Shown: positions 16,212 through 24,445 of the stretch, one piece after another
Numbering within the stretch: the stretch's first letter is position 1
How the letters are laid out: every line of letters starts with the position of its first letter
Assembly: GCA_902489255.1 (NCBI GenBank)
Contig: CABTZF010000013.1
Coordinates: forward strand, 1-44,939
Reading direction: 5' to 3'
Length of the DNA: 44,939 bases
Source: an uncultured Peptoniphilus sp.
GTDB lineage: Bacteria > Bacillota > Clostridia > Tissierellales > Peptoniphilaceae
The notes under the pieces: generated by a model
The model's input: only the letters and a program-made list of their open reading frames with translations
Databases searched by the model: none
Told to the model about the DNA's origin: nothing
Position numbers and translations under genes: made by a program

Positions 16212-16607
16212 TTAAACTCTTCTGCGTTTTGGCGGTCTGCATCCATTGTGAGGGATTGGAGTTACGTCCTTAATCATTGTAACTTCAAGACCAGATGCTT
16301 GTAAAGATCTGATAGCTGCTTCTCTTCCGCTACCCGGTCCCTTTACATATACATCTACAGATTTTAACCCATGCTCCTTTGCCTTATTGGCAGCTTCAGC
16401 CGCTGCTTCTTGTGCTGCAAATGGAGTAGATTTTCTTGAACCTCTAAAGCCAAGTTGTCCTGCACTGGCCCAAGAAATAACATTTCCATTTGTGTCGGTT
16501 AAAGTAACCATAGTATTGTTGAAAGTAGAGGCTATATGAGCTTGACCTTTTTCTATGTTTTTACGAGCACGACGCTTAACACGAGTTACTCTTTGTTTCT
16601 TTGCCAT
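16212..16607 (-). CDS. rpsK: 30S ribosomal protein S11
   Basis: Platform protein of the small subunit. 131 aa with a basic N-terminal tail (MAKKQRVTRVKRRARKNI) and the signatures AHIASTFNNTMVTLTD, GFRGSRKSTPFAAQ and DVTPIPHNGCRPPKRRRV. The ATG at 16607 is preceded by AGGAGG. It is 12 nt after rpsM and leads into rpoA. Nothing unusual in length or motifs. Confidence 0.98.
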   Translation of the reverse strand: MAKKQRVTRVKRRARKNIEKGQAHIASTFNNTMVTLTDTNGNVISWASAGQLGFRGSRKSTPFAAQEAAAEAANKAKEHGLKSVDVYVKGPGSGREAAIRSLQASGLEVTMIKDVTPIPHNGCRPPKRRRV

Positions 16608-16619
16608 TTATATACCTCC

Positions 16620-16982
16620 TTACTTCTTCTTTGCAATTAACTTCTTAGGACCTTTTCTTGTCCTTGCATTTGTTTTAGTCTTTTGTCCTCTTACAGGAAG
16701 ACCTGCTTTATGTCTACGTCCACGATAACAGTTGATTTCACGAAGTCTTTTGATGTTCATTGCAACATCACGACGTAAATCACCTTCTACATGGTACTTT
16801 TGTATTTCATCTCTAATTCTTCCAAGTTCAGCTTCTGTTAAATCTTTAACCCTTGTATCAAAATTAACACCAGCATCTTTAAGAATTTTTTGTGATCTGC
16901 TTCTTCCAATACCAAAAATATAAGTTAAGCCAATTTCAACTCTCTTTTCTCTTGGTAAGTCCACACCGGCTATTCTTGCCAT
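16620..16982 (-). CDS. rpsM: 30S ribosomal protein S13
   Basis: Head protein of the small subunit that contacts P-site tRNA and the large subunit. 120 aa: MARIAGVDLPREKRVEIGLTYIFGIGRSRSQ, the central LRRDVAMNIKRLREINCYRGRRH helix-two-turn-helix region, and a basic C-terminal tail (GQKTKTNARTRKGPKKLIAKKK) that reaches tRNA. AGGAGG precedes the ATG. It follows rpmJ by 11 nt in the usual alpha-operon order. Confidence 0.98.
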   Translation of the reverse strand: MARIAGVDLPREKRVEIGLTYIFGIGRSRSQKILKDAGVNFDTRVKDLTEAELGRIRDEIQKYHVEGDLRRDVAMNIKRLREINCYRGRRHKAGLPVRGQKTKTNARTRKGPKKLIAKKK

Positions 16983-16993
16983 AATCTACCTCC

Positions 16994-17107
16994 TTAGCCC
17001 TGTCTTTGTTTATGCTTGGGATTTTCGCAAATTACCATTACTTTTCCTTTTCTTTTGATAATTTTGCACTTTTCGCACATTTTCTTTATTGATGGTCTAA
17101 CCTTCAT
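16994..17107 (-). CDS. rpmJ: 50S ribosomal protein L36 (zinc-binding form)
   Basis: 37 aa, the smallest gene in the operon. The minus strand from the ATG at 17107 reads MKVRPSIKKMCEKCK and ends ICENPKHKQRQG. Zinc ligands C11, C14, C27 and H32 are all present, so it is the zinc-binding (C+) type. GGAGG precedes the start. It lies in the normal place between infA and rpsM. Confidence 0.97.
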   Translation of the reverse strand: MKVRPSIKKMCEKCKIIKRKGKVMVICENPKHKQRQG

Positions 17108-17125
17108 TGTAACCTCCTTACGGGA

Positions 17126-17344
17126 TTATTTCTTTCTCCAAGTTATTCTTCCCCTTGTCAGATCATATGGTGAAAGTTCAACTGTCACCTTATCACCAGG
17201 AAGAATTCTAATATAATTCATTCTTAATTTACCTGAAATATGGGCAAGTATAATATGTCCATTTTCAAGTTTAACTTTGAAATTTGTGTTTGGTAAGGCA
17301 TCAACAACAACACCTTCTACCTCTATTACATCTTCTTTAGCCAT
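17126..17344 (-). CDS. infA: Translation initiation factor IF-1
   Basis: Binds the ribosomal A site during initiation. 72 aa, the exact family length, one S1/OB fold: MAKEDVIEVEGVVVDALPN, NGHIILAHISGKLRMNYIRI, GDKVTVELSPYDLTRGRITWR. I place the start at the ATG at 17344, with AAAGGAGG about 8 nt upstream; an open extension to 17401 is not family-like and overlaps the KOW gene. It follows the KOW gene by 16 nt. Confidence 0.98.
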   Translation of the reverse strand: MAKEDVIEVEGVVVDALPNTNFKVKLENGHIILAHISGKLRMNYIRILPGDKVTVELSPYDLTRGRITWRKK

Positions 17345-17360
17345 ATATAGGTATCCTCCT

Positions 17361-17615
17361 TTAGCTATAAGACAACAGCTGTTTTCTAATATAGCTGTCA
17401 TTGAAGTTTTCTACGTCCAAATCAATAACCGCATTGTAAATATAAAGATGTTTTACTTTTTTTTTCTTTGGTTTACAAAGCTTCCTCATCTTTCCATCCA
17501 CTAGGTAGATGTATTTATCATCAATAATTTTTAATATAATAAATACTTCTCCCTCATCTCTACCTTTTTTGGATCTTACAATTTGTCCCCTTTTAAGAGA
17601 TATTGTCCTCTCCAT
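17361..17615 (-). CDS. KOW-domain RNA-binding protein (L14e/YbzG-like)
   Basis: 84 aa with one KOW motif at the N-terminus (LKRGQIVRSKKGRDEGEVFIILKIIDDKYIYLVDGKMRKLCKPKKKKVKHL). Such proteins, distantly like archaeal-type L14e, are typical between adk/map and infA in Firmicutes. The basic stretch KPKKKKVKH suggests rRNA or mRNA binding. A role at the ribosome is likely from position, but not shown. It lies 7 nt after adk, with AGGTG before the ATG. Confidence 0.9.
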   Translation of the reverse strand: MERTISLKRGQIVRSKKGRDEGEVFIILKIIDDKYIYLVDGKMRKLCKPKKKKVKHLYIYNAVIDLDVENFNDSYIRKQLLSYS

Positions 17616-17622
17616 ATTTCAC

Positions 17623-18264
17623 CTAATTTAGACCTAAAACTATATCGTCAAATACCTTTTTAATGTCATTTTCTCCATTAATATTCAGGAGTAAGTCTTG
17701 AGCCTTATAATAGTCTATTAATGGAGCCGTTTGTTCAAAATAAACTTTAATTCTTGTCTTTACGGTGTTTTCAGTATCGTCGTCTCTTTGAATAAGTTTA
17801 CTGTTACAATTATCACAAACTCCTTCAACTTTTGGTGGATTGTATTTTACATGAAACGTTGAACCGCATGATTTACAAACACGTCTTCCTACAGCTCTAT
17901 CTATAAGAATTTCCGGTTTAACATCTATGTTAATAACTTTTGTAAGTGATTTTTCTTCTTTATCAAGTATTGCATCTAAACTTACTGCTTGAGACACTGT
18001 CCTTGGAAACCCATCTAATAAAAATCCTTGTTTACAATCATCTTTTCTTAGTCTATCTTCTACTAAATCAATTACCAATTCATCAGGCACAAGAAGACCT
18101 TTATCCATATAAGACTTAGCTTTTTCTCCTAATTTAGTATGATTCTTAATATTTTCCCTAAATATATCTCCTGTAGATATATGAACTATATTATATTTTT
18201 TAACAATAAAATCTGCTTGAGTTCCTTTTCCGGCCCCTGGAGGACCTAATATAACGAGTCTCAT
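17623..18264 (-). CDS. adk: Adenylate kinase
   Basis: Interconverts ATP + AMP and 2 ADP. 213 aa, long-lid form. Seen: P-loop GPPGAGKGT (7-15), STGDIFR (AMP site), GFLLDGFPRT (81-89), and a zinc-binding lid with C130, C133, C150 and C153, the Gram-positive pattern. It lies 8 nt after secY. In most Firmicutes methionine aminopeptidase (map) follows adk; here the KOW gene follows directly. Confidence 0.98.
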   Translation of the reverse strand: MRLVILGPPGAGKGTQADFIVKKYNIVHISTGDIFRENIKNHTKLGEKAKSYMDKGLLVPDELVIDLVEDRLRKDDCKQGFLLDGFPRTVSQAVSLDAILDKEEKSLTKVINIDVKPEILIDRAVGRRVCKSCGSTFHVKYNPPKVEGVCDNCNSKLIQRDDDTENTVKTRIKVYFEQTAPLIDYYKAQDLLLNINGENDIKKVFDDIVLGLN

Positions 18265-18272
18265 AATTCCTC

Positions 18273-19553
18273 CTATTTCTTTAAGAATCCACGATAATTT
18301 CTCATCAAAAGTTGTTGTTCAAGAACTCTTGTCGTTTCCAATACAACGCCTACAACAATAATAATACTTGTTCCACCATAGTTGAATTGTAGATTTGAAA
18401 TCTTGGTAAGTATTGTAGGTAGTACGGAGAGTATTGCAAGGGCAATTGCACCTGGTAATACTAATCTATTTAATGATCTTTGTAAATAATCACTTGTCGG
18501 TTTTCCCGGTCTTATCCCCGGAATAAAGCCTCCATTTTGTTGTAGATTTTTAGAATATTCCACAGTATTGAATTGAATTGTTGTGTAGAAGAAAGTAAAG
18601 AATATAATCAATAATATTGAAAATATAACATAAATTACAACTCCAGGACCTCCTGCTGGAGATAACCACTTTTCGATCCATTTTCTTGTGGCTTCATTTT
18701 TAGAAAACATTGCAACAGTTGACGGTATCGCCAAAAGTGAATTGGCAAAAATTATGGGCATAACACCTGTTAAAAGTACTTTAATTGGTATATGAGTTGC
18801 CTGTCCACCATACATCTTACGTCCAACAACCCTCTTTGCATATTGCACCGGGATTCGTCTTTCCCCTTCATTCAAAATAACTACAAATACGCAAATTGCT
18901 ATTGCAAGTATTAAGAATAACCAGAGGTAAATAGAACTAGCAAGCCCAGCTCTTACACGAACTATTGATTGGTACACGTCAACCGGAAATCTTGCTACTA
19001 TACCGGCAAAAATTAGGATTGAAATTCCATTCCCAATTCCATGTTCTGTTATTTGTTCGCCAATCCAGATAAGAATTGTTGCACCAGCAACTATAGAAAC
19101 TATTATAGTCACATATTCAATAGTTGTTGTTGCATTTACAGCTTCTCTATAAATACCAAATGTATAACCAATTGCTTGAACAGCCGCAATAGCTATTGAT
19201 AAATATCTAGTATATTTTGCAATTGCTTTACGACCTGTATCCCCTTCTTTAGCCAAGGCTTCCAAGGATGGAATTGCTATGGTTAAAAGTTGTAGAACGA
19301 TTGATGCTGTTACATAAGGATAAATGTTAGCTGCAAATATCGTAAAATTTCTAAAGTTACCACCGGCCATTAAATCCATAAAAGAAAATAATGAAGAGTT
19401 TGCACCTGTAAATAGTTGCTCAATTACTGACCTGTTCATGAATGGTACTGCTATATGGCTACCAAGCCTATATAACAAAAGCATAAACAAAGTATAAAGC
19501 ATTTTCTTCCTTAATGATGGAATTTTCCAAGCATTTTTAAAGGTGGAAAGCAT
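18273..19553 (-). CDS. secY: Preprotein translocase subunit SecY
   Basis: Central channel of the Sec translocon in the cytoplasmic membrane. 426 aa with ten membrane helices beginning at RKKMLYTLFMLLLYRLGSHI; the plug region FSFMDLMAGGNF, the cytosolic loop NEGERRIPVQYAKRVVGRKMYGGQ and the loop QNGGFIPGIRPGKPT are all present. I start it at the ATG at 19553, one base overlapping the rplO stop (TAATG), giving MLSTFKNAWKIPSLRKK; an in-frame GTG at 19580 is inside rplO and less likely. Coupling to rplO is expected. Confidence 0.98.
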   Translation of the reverse strand: MLSTFKNAWKIPSLRKKMLYTLFMLLLYRLGSHIAVPFMNRSVIEQLFTGANSSLFSFMDLMAGGNFRNFTIFAANIYPYVTASIVLQLLTIAIPSLEALAKEGDTGRKAIAKYTRYLSIAIAAVQAIGYTFGIYREAVNATTTIEYVTIIVSIVAGATILIWIGEQITEHGIGNGISILIFAGIVARFPVDVYQSIVRVRAGLASSIYLWLFLILAIAICVFVVILNEGERRIPVQYAKRVVGRKMYGGQATHIPIKVLLTGVMPIIFANSLLAIPSTVAMFSKNEATRKWIEKWLSPAGGPGVVIYVIFSILLIIFFTFFYTTIQFNTVEYSKNLQQNGGFIPGIRPGKPTSDYLQRSLNRLVLPGAIALAILSVLPTILTKISNLQFNYGGTSIIIVVGVVLETTRVLEQQLLMRNYRGFLKK

Positions 19554-20002
19554 TAAATCACCACTGCCTTTCCTCCGCACGCCTCAATTTTTTCTTTAGC
19601 AGATTTGGAAAAATGGCTTGCTTTGACATTAAGTTTTACGTTTAATTCTCCGTCACCTAAAATCCTAACTCCATCTATTGCTTTTGATTCTTTAACTAAT
19701 CCTTTTTCAATTAATAGTTCTTTTGTTACTTCTGTTCCTTCTTCAAAACGATTTAATTCTGAAACATTTATTGCTTGAGTTTTCTTACTGAATAAATTGT
19801 AAAATCCTCTCTTAGGAAGACGTCTAAATAGAGGCATTTGACCGCCTTCAAATCCCGGTCTTACTCCTCCTCCACTTCTTGAGTTTTGACCTTTTTGACC
19901 TCTTGCTGAAGTCTTGCCAGTGCCAGAGCCTATACCTCTACCAACTCTTTTTCTGGTTTTTACTCCACCGCCTACTGCCGGTTTTAAGTCGTGTAATTTC
20001 AT
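19553..20002 (-). CDS. rplO: 50S ribosomal protein L15
   Basis: Large-subunit assembly protein. 149 aa from the ATG at 20002: MKLHDLKPAVGGGVKTRKRVGRGIGSGTGKTSARGQKGQNSR is the glycine/arginine-rich extended N-terminus, and PLFRRLPKRGFYN and AKEKIEACGGKAVVI complete the signature. AAGGAGG precedes the start; two further codons upstream are open but not conserved. It overlaps secY by one base. Confidence 0.97.
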   Translation of the reverse strand: MKLHDLKPAVGGGVKTRKRVGRGIGSGTGKTSARGQKGQNSRSGGGVRPGFEGGQMPLFRRLPKRGFYNLFSKKTQAINVSELNRFEEGTEVTKELLIEKGLVKESKAIDGVRILGDGELNVKLNVKASHFSKSAKEKIEACGGKAVVI

Positions 20003-20015
20003 TCGGCACACCTCC

Positions 20016-20192
20016 TTATTCTTCTACTTCAAGCATATATCCTACTTGTTTAATCATTCCTCTGATTTGAGGAGTATCATTTTTTTCAACTACCTGTCCA
20101 AGCTTATTTAGACCCAGTGCCTTAATTGTTCTTCTATGAACAGGAATTTTTCCTATAGGGCTTTTTACTAATTTTATTTTTAATGTACTCAT
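20016..20192 (-). CDS. rpmD: 50S ribosomal protein L30
   Basis: Small surface protein of the large subunit, 58 aa: MSTLKIKLVKSPIGKIPVHR, RTIKALGLNKLGQVV, IRGMIKQVGYMLEVEE. Start at the ATG at 20192, with GAGGTG 4 nt upstream. Placed normally between rpsE and rplO, 8 nt after rpsE. Confidence 0.97.
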   Translation of the reverse strand: MSTLKIKLVKSPIGKIPVHRRTIKALGLNKLGQVVEKNDTPQIRGMIKQVGYMLEVEE

Positions 20193-20200
20193 AAAACACC

Positions 20201-20707
20201 TCACCCTAAAATTTCATCCACTGATTTATTTCTTAATTTTGCAACTGACTCAACTGTTTTTAATTGTTTTAACGCTTCAAATGTTGCATTTACAGTATTT
20301 CTAGCATTGGAGCTTCCTAAGTTTTTAGTACGAATATCAGTTATGCCACAAAGTTCACAAACTGCACGCACTGCTCCACCAGCAATTACTCCGGTACCTT
20401 CATGTGCAGGTTTTAAAAATACTCTACCCGCACCAAATTCTCCTATTACCATGTGAGGGATTGAAGTCTTTAGTAAATTAACTTTAATAATGTGTTTTTT
20501 TGCATCTTGAGTTGCTTTTCTTATTGCTTCCGGAACTTCTAAAGCTTTACCTGTACCTACACCAACGTGTCCATTGTGATCACCAACAACTACTAGAGCT
20601 GAGAATCTAAAATTTCTACCACCCTTAACTACTTTGGCTACTCTGTTAATAGATACAACTTTATCTTCAAGATCAAGTTCCGCCGCATTAATTAATGAAC
20701 GTTCCAT
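20201..20707 (-). CDS. rpsE: 30S ribosomal protein S5
   Basis: Small-subunit protein involved in decoding fidelity and mRNA unwinding. 168 aa from the ATG at 20707: double-stranded-RNA-binding-like N-terminal domain (DKVVSINRVAKVVKGGRNFRFSALVVVGD) and C-terminal domain (GRVFLKPAHEGTGVIAGGAVRAVCELCGI). AAAGGAGG lies upstream; the longer frame to 20758 overlaps rplR and is rejected. Residues VKGGRNFRFS form the loop altered in spectinomycin resistance and look wild type. Confidence 0.97.
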   Translation of the reverse strand: MERSLINAAELDLEDKVVSINRVAKVVKGGRNFRFSALVVVGDHNGHVGVGTGKALEVPEAIRKATQDAKKHIIKVNLLKTSIPHMVIGEFGAGRVFLKPAHEGTGVIAGGAVRAVCELCGITDIRTKNLGSSNARNTVNATFEALKQLKTVESVAKLRNKSVDEILG

Positions 20708-20720
20708 TTGTCCCTCCTTT

Positions 20721-21083
20721 TTAAAATTTAAGTCCGCCTTCTCTTGCAGCTTCTGCAAGAGCTTTTATCTTACCATGGTATAAATAGCCACTTCTGTCAA
20801 ATACCACTTCTTCTATTCCTTTTTCAAGAGCCTTTTTTGCAATATCTTTTCCAACTGCCTTAGCTGCTTCAATATTCTTAGTATTATCTAAATTTAAAGA
20901 TTTATCTAAGCTTGATGTGCTAACAAGTGTGTTACTGTTATCATCATCTATAATTTGTGCATAAATATGTGCATCTGACCTATATACGGAAAGTCTAGGT
21001 CTGGTTGCAGTTCCGGAAAGATGTCTTCTAATTCTCTTGTGTCTTTTTATTCTATTTTTATTTTTATCTATTTTTTTAAACAC
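20721..21083 (-). CDS. rplR: 50S ribosomal protein L18
   Basis: Binds 5S rRNA with L5. 120 aa: basic N-terminus (NKNRIKRHKRIRRHLSG), RPRLSVYRSDAHIYAQIIDD, VFDRSGYLYHGKIKALAEAAREGGLKF. Standard length and order, 14 nt after rplF. Confidence 0.98.
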   Translation of the reverse strand: MFKKIDKNKNRIKRHKRIRRHLSGTATRPRLSVYRSDAHIYAQIIDDDNSNTLVSTSSLDKSLNLDNTKNIEAAKAVGKDIAKKALEKGIEEVVFDRSGYLYHGKIKALAEAAREGGLKF

Positions 21084-21097
21084 TTTAACTCACCTTT

Positions 21098-21634
21098 CTA
21101 CTTACCTGTTTTACCGACTTTACGTCTAATATGTTCGTCAGAATATTTAATTCCTTTACCTTTATATGGTTCAGGATGCCTAAATTCTCTAATAAATGCA
21201 GCATAAGCTCCAACTTGTTGTTTATCATTGCCCTTTATAATAATTGAGTTTGCAGATGGCACTTCAACTTCTATCCCCTTAGGAGCTTCTAATTCCAGGG
21301 GATGTGAAAAACCTAATGTTAAGGCTAATTTATTTCCATTCTTTGCAGCCCTATATCCTGTACCAACTATTTCTAATTCTTTCTTATATCCTTCTGTAAC
21401 GCCAATGATCATATTATATATAAGAGTCCTTGTAAGACCGTGAAGCGCTTTAATTTTCTTGCTATCATTTGGTCTTAATACTGTGAGAACTCCATCTTCT
21501 AATTTATAAGTCATAGATTTGTCAAAAGACTCAACCAGACTTCCTTTAGGTCCCTTAACTTCAACAGTGTTATTATCAATTTTTACTTCTACACCTTTTG
21601 GGATTTCTATAGGTTTCTTTCCGATTCTGGACAT
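21098..21634 (-). CDS. rplF: 50S ribosomal protein L6
   Basis: Large-subunit protein near the factor-binding site. 178 aa from the ATG at 21634 (MSRIGKKPIEIPKGVEV), two related domains, ending with the signature PEPYKGKGIKY. TTGGAGGTG lies upstream; the frame open to 21655 overlaps rpsH and is not family-like. Spacing to rpsH is 14 nt. Confidence 0.98.
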   Translation of the reverse strand: MSRIGKKPIEIPKGVEVKIDNNTVEVKGPKGSLVESFDKSMTYKLEDGVLTVLRPNDSKKIKALHGLTRTLIYNMIIGVTEGYKKELEIVGTGYRAAKNGNKLALTLGFSHPLELEAPKGIEVEVPSANSIIIKGNDKQQVGAYAAFIREFRHPEPYKGKGIKYSDEHIRRKVGKTGK

Positions 21635-21648
21635 TGTTTCACCTCCAA

Positions 21649-22044
21649 TTACCAAATGTAGCAGATTACTTCTCCGCCAACTCCCTTTTCTCTTGCAATT
21701 TTATCCGTAACTATGCCCTTAGATGTTGAAATTATTGCTATTCCAAGTCCACCTAGAACTTTTGGAACATCATCGCACTTAACATAAACTCTAAGGCCCG
21801 GTTTTGAAATTCTCTTGATACCAGAGATTACTCTTTCGCCGGATTGTGCATATTTTAAATCTATTTTTATAATTCCTTGCTTGTTATCTTCTACAAGGTC
21901 ATATCCCTTAATGTATCCTTCATCCAAAAGGATTTTTGCAATTTCCTTTTTAATATTTGAAGCTGGAATGTCAACAGATTTATGTTTTTCATGGTTAGCA
22001 TTTCTTATTCTTGTAAGCATATCCGCGATTGGGTCTGTCATCAT
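21649..22044 (-). CDS. rpsH: 30S ribosomal protein S8
   Basis: Assembly protein of the small-subunit platform; in E. coli it also represses the spc operon. 131 aa: TDPIADMLTRIRNAN, the helix-rich N-domain, and the C-terminal RNA-binding signature GLGIAIISTSKGIVTDKIAREKGVGGEVICYIW. Two adjacent ATG codons (22044 and 22041) follow AGGAGG; I keep the first. Normal order after rpsN. Confidence 0.98.
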   Translation of the reverse strand: MMTDPIADMLTRIRNANHEKHKSVDIPASNIKKEIAKILLDEGYIKGYDLVEDNKQGIIKIDLKYAQSGERVISGIKRISKPGLRVYVKCDDVPKVLGGLGIAIISTSKGIVTDKIAREKGVGGEVICYIW

Positions 22045-22071
22045 ATCAGTTTGCCTCCTTTCACCTTGGGT

Positions 22072-22257
22072 TTACCAACTAGCTTTTTTTACGCCGGGAA
22101 TTTGTCCTTTGTAAGCCAGTTCTCTAAAACAAATTCTACAAATTCCATATTTTTTAAGCACTGAGTGAGGTCTTCCGCAAATTTTACACCTGCTGTATTC
22201 ACGAGTTGAATACTTTTGATCTCTCTTTTGCTTTGCTATTAATGATTTTTTAGCCAC
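22072..22257 (-). CDS. rpsN: 30S ribosomal protein S14, type Z (zinc-binding)
   Basis: 61 aa from a GTG at 22257 (VAKKSLIAKQKRDQKY) with GGAGG 6 nt upstream. The short length and the zinc motif CKIC-x12-CRIC (in RCKICGRPHSVLKKYGICRI) mark the zinc-binding type used by most Gram-positives. The upstream open frame to 22329 runs into rplE and is not part of the protein. Position between rplE and rpsH is normal. Confidence 0.97.
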   Translation of the reverse strand: MAKKSLIAKQKRDQKYSTREYSRCKICGRPHSVLKKYGICRICFRELAYKGQIPGVKKASW

Positions 22258-22273
22258 AAAATTCCTCCATTTC

Positions 22274-22819
22274 CTAATTTCTAGCGAATGGCATTCCCAT
22301 TCTTTCAAGGAATGCTTTAGCTTCTTCATCAGTTTGAGCAGTTGTAACTATTGAAATGTCCATGCCCCTAATAGCATCTACTTTATCATATTCGATTTCA
22401 GGGAAAATAAGTTGTTCTTTAAGACCTAAAGCATAATTTCCTCTTCCGTCAAAGGCATTTGACTTAACTCCTCTAAAGTCTCTAACTCTTGGTAGAGCAA
22501 CATTCATCAATTTATCAAGAAAATCATACATTTTTTGACCTCTTAATGTAACCTTTACTCCAATTTTATTTCCTTCACGAAGTTTAAAGTTTGCTATTGA
22601 TTTTCTGGCAACTGTTACAACCGGCTTTTGTCCTGCAATTACCGTTAAATCATTTATGGCTGATTCTAAAGCTTTAGGATTGTCCTTAGCTTCTCCCAGA
22701 CCAATATTTAAAGTAATTTTTTCAAGACGCGGTACCTGCATTTTATTCTTGTAGCCGAATTTATCCATTAGGTAGCTGGAAACTTCTGTTTCATATTTTT
22801 CTTTTAATCTTGAAGTCAT
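22274..22819 (-). CDS. rplE: 50S ribosomal protein L5
   Basis: Binds 5S rRNA and forms an intersubunit bridge. 181 aa: MTSRLKEKYETEVSSYLM, VPRLEKITLNIGLGEAKDN, PVVTVARKSIANFKLREG, FPEIEYDKVDAIRGMDISI. Standard Firmicutes length. It follows rplX by 11 nt and precedes the GTG-started rpsN. Confidence 0.98.
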   Translation of the reverse strand: MTSRLKEKYETEVSSYLMDKFGYKNKMQVPRLEKITLNIGLGEAKDNPKALESAINDLTVIAGQKPVVTVARKSIANFKLREGNKIGVKVTLRGQKMYDFLDKLMNVALPRVRDFRGVKSNAFDGRGNYALGLKEQLIFPEIEYDKVDAIRGMDISIVTTAQTDEEAKAFLERMGMPFARN

Positions 22820-22830
22820 GTTTCTACCTC

Positions 22831-23139
22831 CTACTTAATAGTTTCGTTGTCTGATTTTTTAAATCTGACTTTTTTATCATTTTCAAATCTATATCCTAAC
22901 CTAGTTCCTTTACCAGATTTTTGGTCGTAATACATTACGTTAGAAACGTGAATAGGATTTGCCTTTTTTTCTATTCCTCCCGGCTTGGTGGGACCTTGTG
23001 GTTTCATATGTTTGGTAACCATATTTACATTTTCTACAAGTACTCTTCCTTCTTTTGGAAAAGTTTTAAGAACCTTGCCAATTTTCCCTTTATCCTTACC
23101 GGCTATAACTTTTACCATATCATTGGTTTTAATTCTCAT
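22831..23139 (-). CDS. rplX: 50S ribosomal protein L24
   Basis: Early assembly protein of the large subunit, 102 aa. The N-terminal KOW domain (MVKVIAGKDKGKIGKVLKTF) is followed by VLVENVNMVTKHMKP and PGGIEKKANPIHVSNVMYYD. Spacing to rplN is 14 nt. Confidence 0.98.
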   Translation of the reverse strand: MRIKTNDMVKVIAGKDKGKIGKVLKTFPKEGRVLVENVNMVTKHMKPQGPTKPGGIEKKANPIHVSNVMYYDQKSGKGTRLGYRFENDKKVRFKKSDNETIK

Positions 23140-23153
23140 AAATGTCCCTCCTG

Positions 23154-23522
23154 TTAAAGCACTTCCGGTGCTAAAGAGATGATTTTCATAAAATTACCTC
23201 TTCTCAATTCTCTAGTTACAGGTCCAAAAATACGAGTTCCAACTGGGCTTCTGTCATCTTTTATAACTACAGCAGCATTGTCATCAAAGCTGATATAACT
23301 TCCATCATTACGGCTTAATCCCTTAGATGTTCTAACAATAACAGCTTTAACTACAGAACCTTTCTTTACGACTCCACCCGGTGTCGCAGCCTTCACAGAA
23401 CATACAACTATATCGCCAATATTTGCAATTTTTCTATTTGTTCCGCCAAGTACCTTAATAACAGAAAGTTCTCTTGCACCTGAATTATCTGCAACACGAA
23501 GTCTTGTTTCTTGTTGAATCAT
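23154..23522 (-). CDS. rplN: 50S ribosomal protein L14
   Basis: Intersubunit-bridge protein; 122 aa, the standard length. Signatures: MIQQETRLRVADNSGARELSV, GDIVVCSVKAATPGG, and DRSPVGTRIFGPVTRELR with the family ending KIISLAPEVL. Located 19 nt after rpsQ. Confidence 0.98.
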   Translation of the reverse strand: MIQQETRLRVADNSGARELSVIKVLGGTNRKIANIGDIVVCSVKAATPGGVVKKGSVVKAVIVRTSKGLSRNDGSYISFDDNAAVVIKDDRSPVGTRIFGPVTRELRRGNFMKIISLAPEVL

Positions 23523-23541
23523 GCCTATCTCCTTTCAGTTA

Positions 23542-23796
23542 TTACTTTGCTTTTTCTATAATATTTACAAGTCTGAATCTTTTATCTTTACTTAACGGTC
23601 TGGTTTCCATAATTTTTACCTTGTCGCCAATACCGCATTCATTGTTTTCATCATGAACCTTGTATTTTTTAGTATTTTTATATCTTTTCTTGTAAATGGG
23701 ATGAGTTTTAAATGACTCAACTGCCACTACAATAGTTTTTTCCATCTTATCACTAACTACCGTTCCAACAATAGTTTTTCTCATATTTTTTTCCAT
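23542..23796 (-). CDS. rpsQ: 30S ribosomal protein S17
   Basis: Primary 16S rRNA-binding protein with an OB fold. 84 aa: RKTIVGTVVSDKMEKTIVVAV, HPIYKKRYKNTKKYKVHDE, VKIMETRPLSKDKRFRLV. I keep the ATG at 23796 (AAAGGAGA about 9 nt upstream) over the internal one at 23784. It starts 1 nt after the rpmC stop. Confidence 0.97.
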   Translation of the reverse strand: MEKNMRKTIVGTVVSDKMEKTIVVAVESFKTHPIYKKRYKNTKKYKVHDENNECGIGDKVKIMETRPLSKDKRFRLVNIIEKAK

Positions 23797-23797
23797 C

Positions 23798-24007
23798 TTA
23801 GATTATCTCCTTTCTTTCTTGGAGTTGTCTTTCTCTAATGATAGTTTTTACTCTTGCAATGTCTTTTTTAATCATTTTTATACTTTGTGGATTGTCAAGT
23901 TGGCCAGTTGCTAGCCTAAATCTTAAGTTGAAAAGTTCGCCCTTTAAGTCATCAGCTTTCTTTTTCAGATCTTCACTTGACATATTGCGAATTTCCTTAA
24001 CCTTCAT
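23798..24007 (-). CDS. rpmC: 50S ribosomal protein L29
   Basis: Helical-hairpin protein at the exit tunnel that helps bind SRP and trigger factor. 69 aa from the ATG at 24007 (MKVKEIRNMSSEDLKKK), with GGTGA 5 nt upstream; the earlier ATG at 24019 gives a non-family MVTQ extension. The start overlaps the rplP end by 11 nt, so it is translationally coupled. FNLRFRLATGQLDNP is the family core. Confidence 0.96.
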   Translation of the reverse strand: MKVKEIRNMSSEDLKKKADDLKGELFNLRFRLATGQLDNPQSIKMIKKDIARVKTIIRERQLQERKEII

Positions 24008-24425
24008 TTGAGTCACCATCCTCTTTCTTCACAAACTTAGTTTTGATTGGTAATTTCATTGAAGCAAGTCTCATGGCTTCTCTTGCAATTTCTTCTGAAA
24101 CTCCGCTCATTTCAAAGAGTACTCTACCTGGCTTTACTACTGCTACCCAATATTCAGGTGCACCTTTACCTGAACCCATACGTGTTTCAGCTGGTTTTTC
24201 AGATACAGGTTTGTCAGGGAAAATTTTAATCCAAATATTTCCACCTCTACGAATGTATCTTGTCATAGCACGACGTGCTGCTTCTATTTGATTTGAAGTT
24301 ATCCATGCCGGTTCTAATGCTTTAATACCGTATTCGCCATATGCTAAAGTATTACCCCTTTGGGCCTTACCTTTCATTCTGCCTCTATGAACTCTACGAT
24401 ATTTAACTCTTTTAGGCATTAACAT
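23997..24425 (-). CDS. rplP: 50S ribosomal protein L16
   Basis: Late-assembly protein that positions A-site tRNA. 142 aa: MLMPKRVKYRRVHRGRMKG, the loop RYIRRGGNIWIKIFPDKPVS, RMGSGKGAPEYWVAVVKPG. The ATG at 24425 with GGAGG fits; MLMPKR starts are common in this family. Its 3' end overlaps rpmC. Confidence 0.98.
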   Translation of the reverse strand: MLMPKRVKYRRVHRGRMKGKAQRGNTLAYGEYGIKALEPAWITSNQIEAARRAMTRYIRRGGNIWIKIFPDKPVSEKPAETRMGSGKGAPEYWVAVVKPGRVLFEMSGVSEEIAREAMRLASMKLPIKTKFVKKEDGDSNEG

Positions 24426-24445
24426 AAAATTTCCTCCCCTCTTAA

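Noticed and set aside
19554..19580. GTG start of secY at 19580
   Set aside because: It lies inside rplO, and the ATG at 19553 gives the family N-terminus MLSTFKNAWK.
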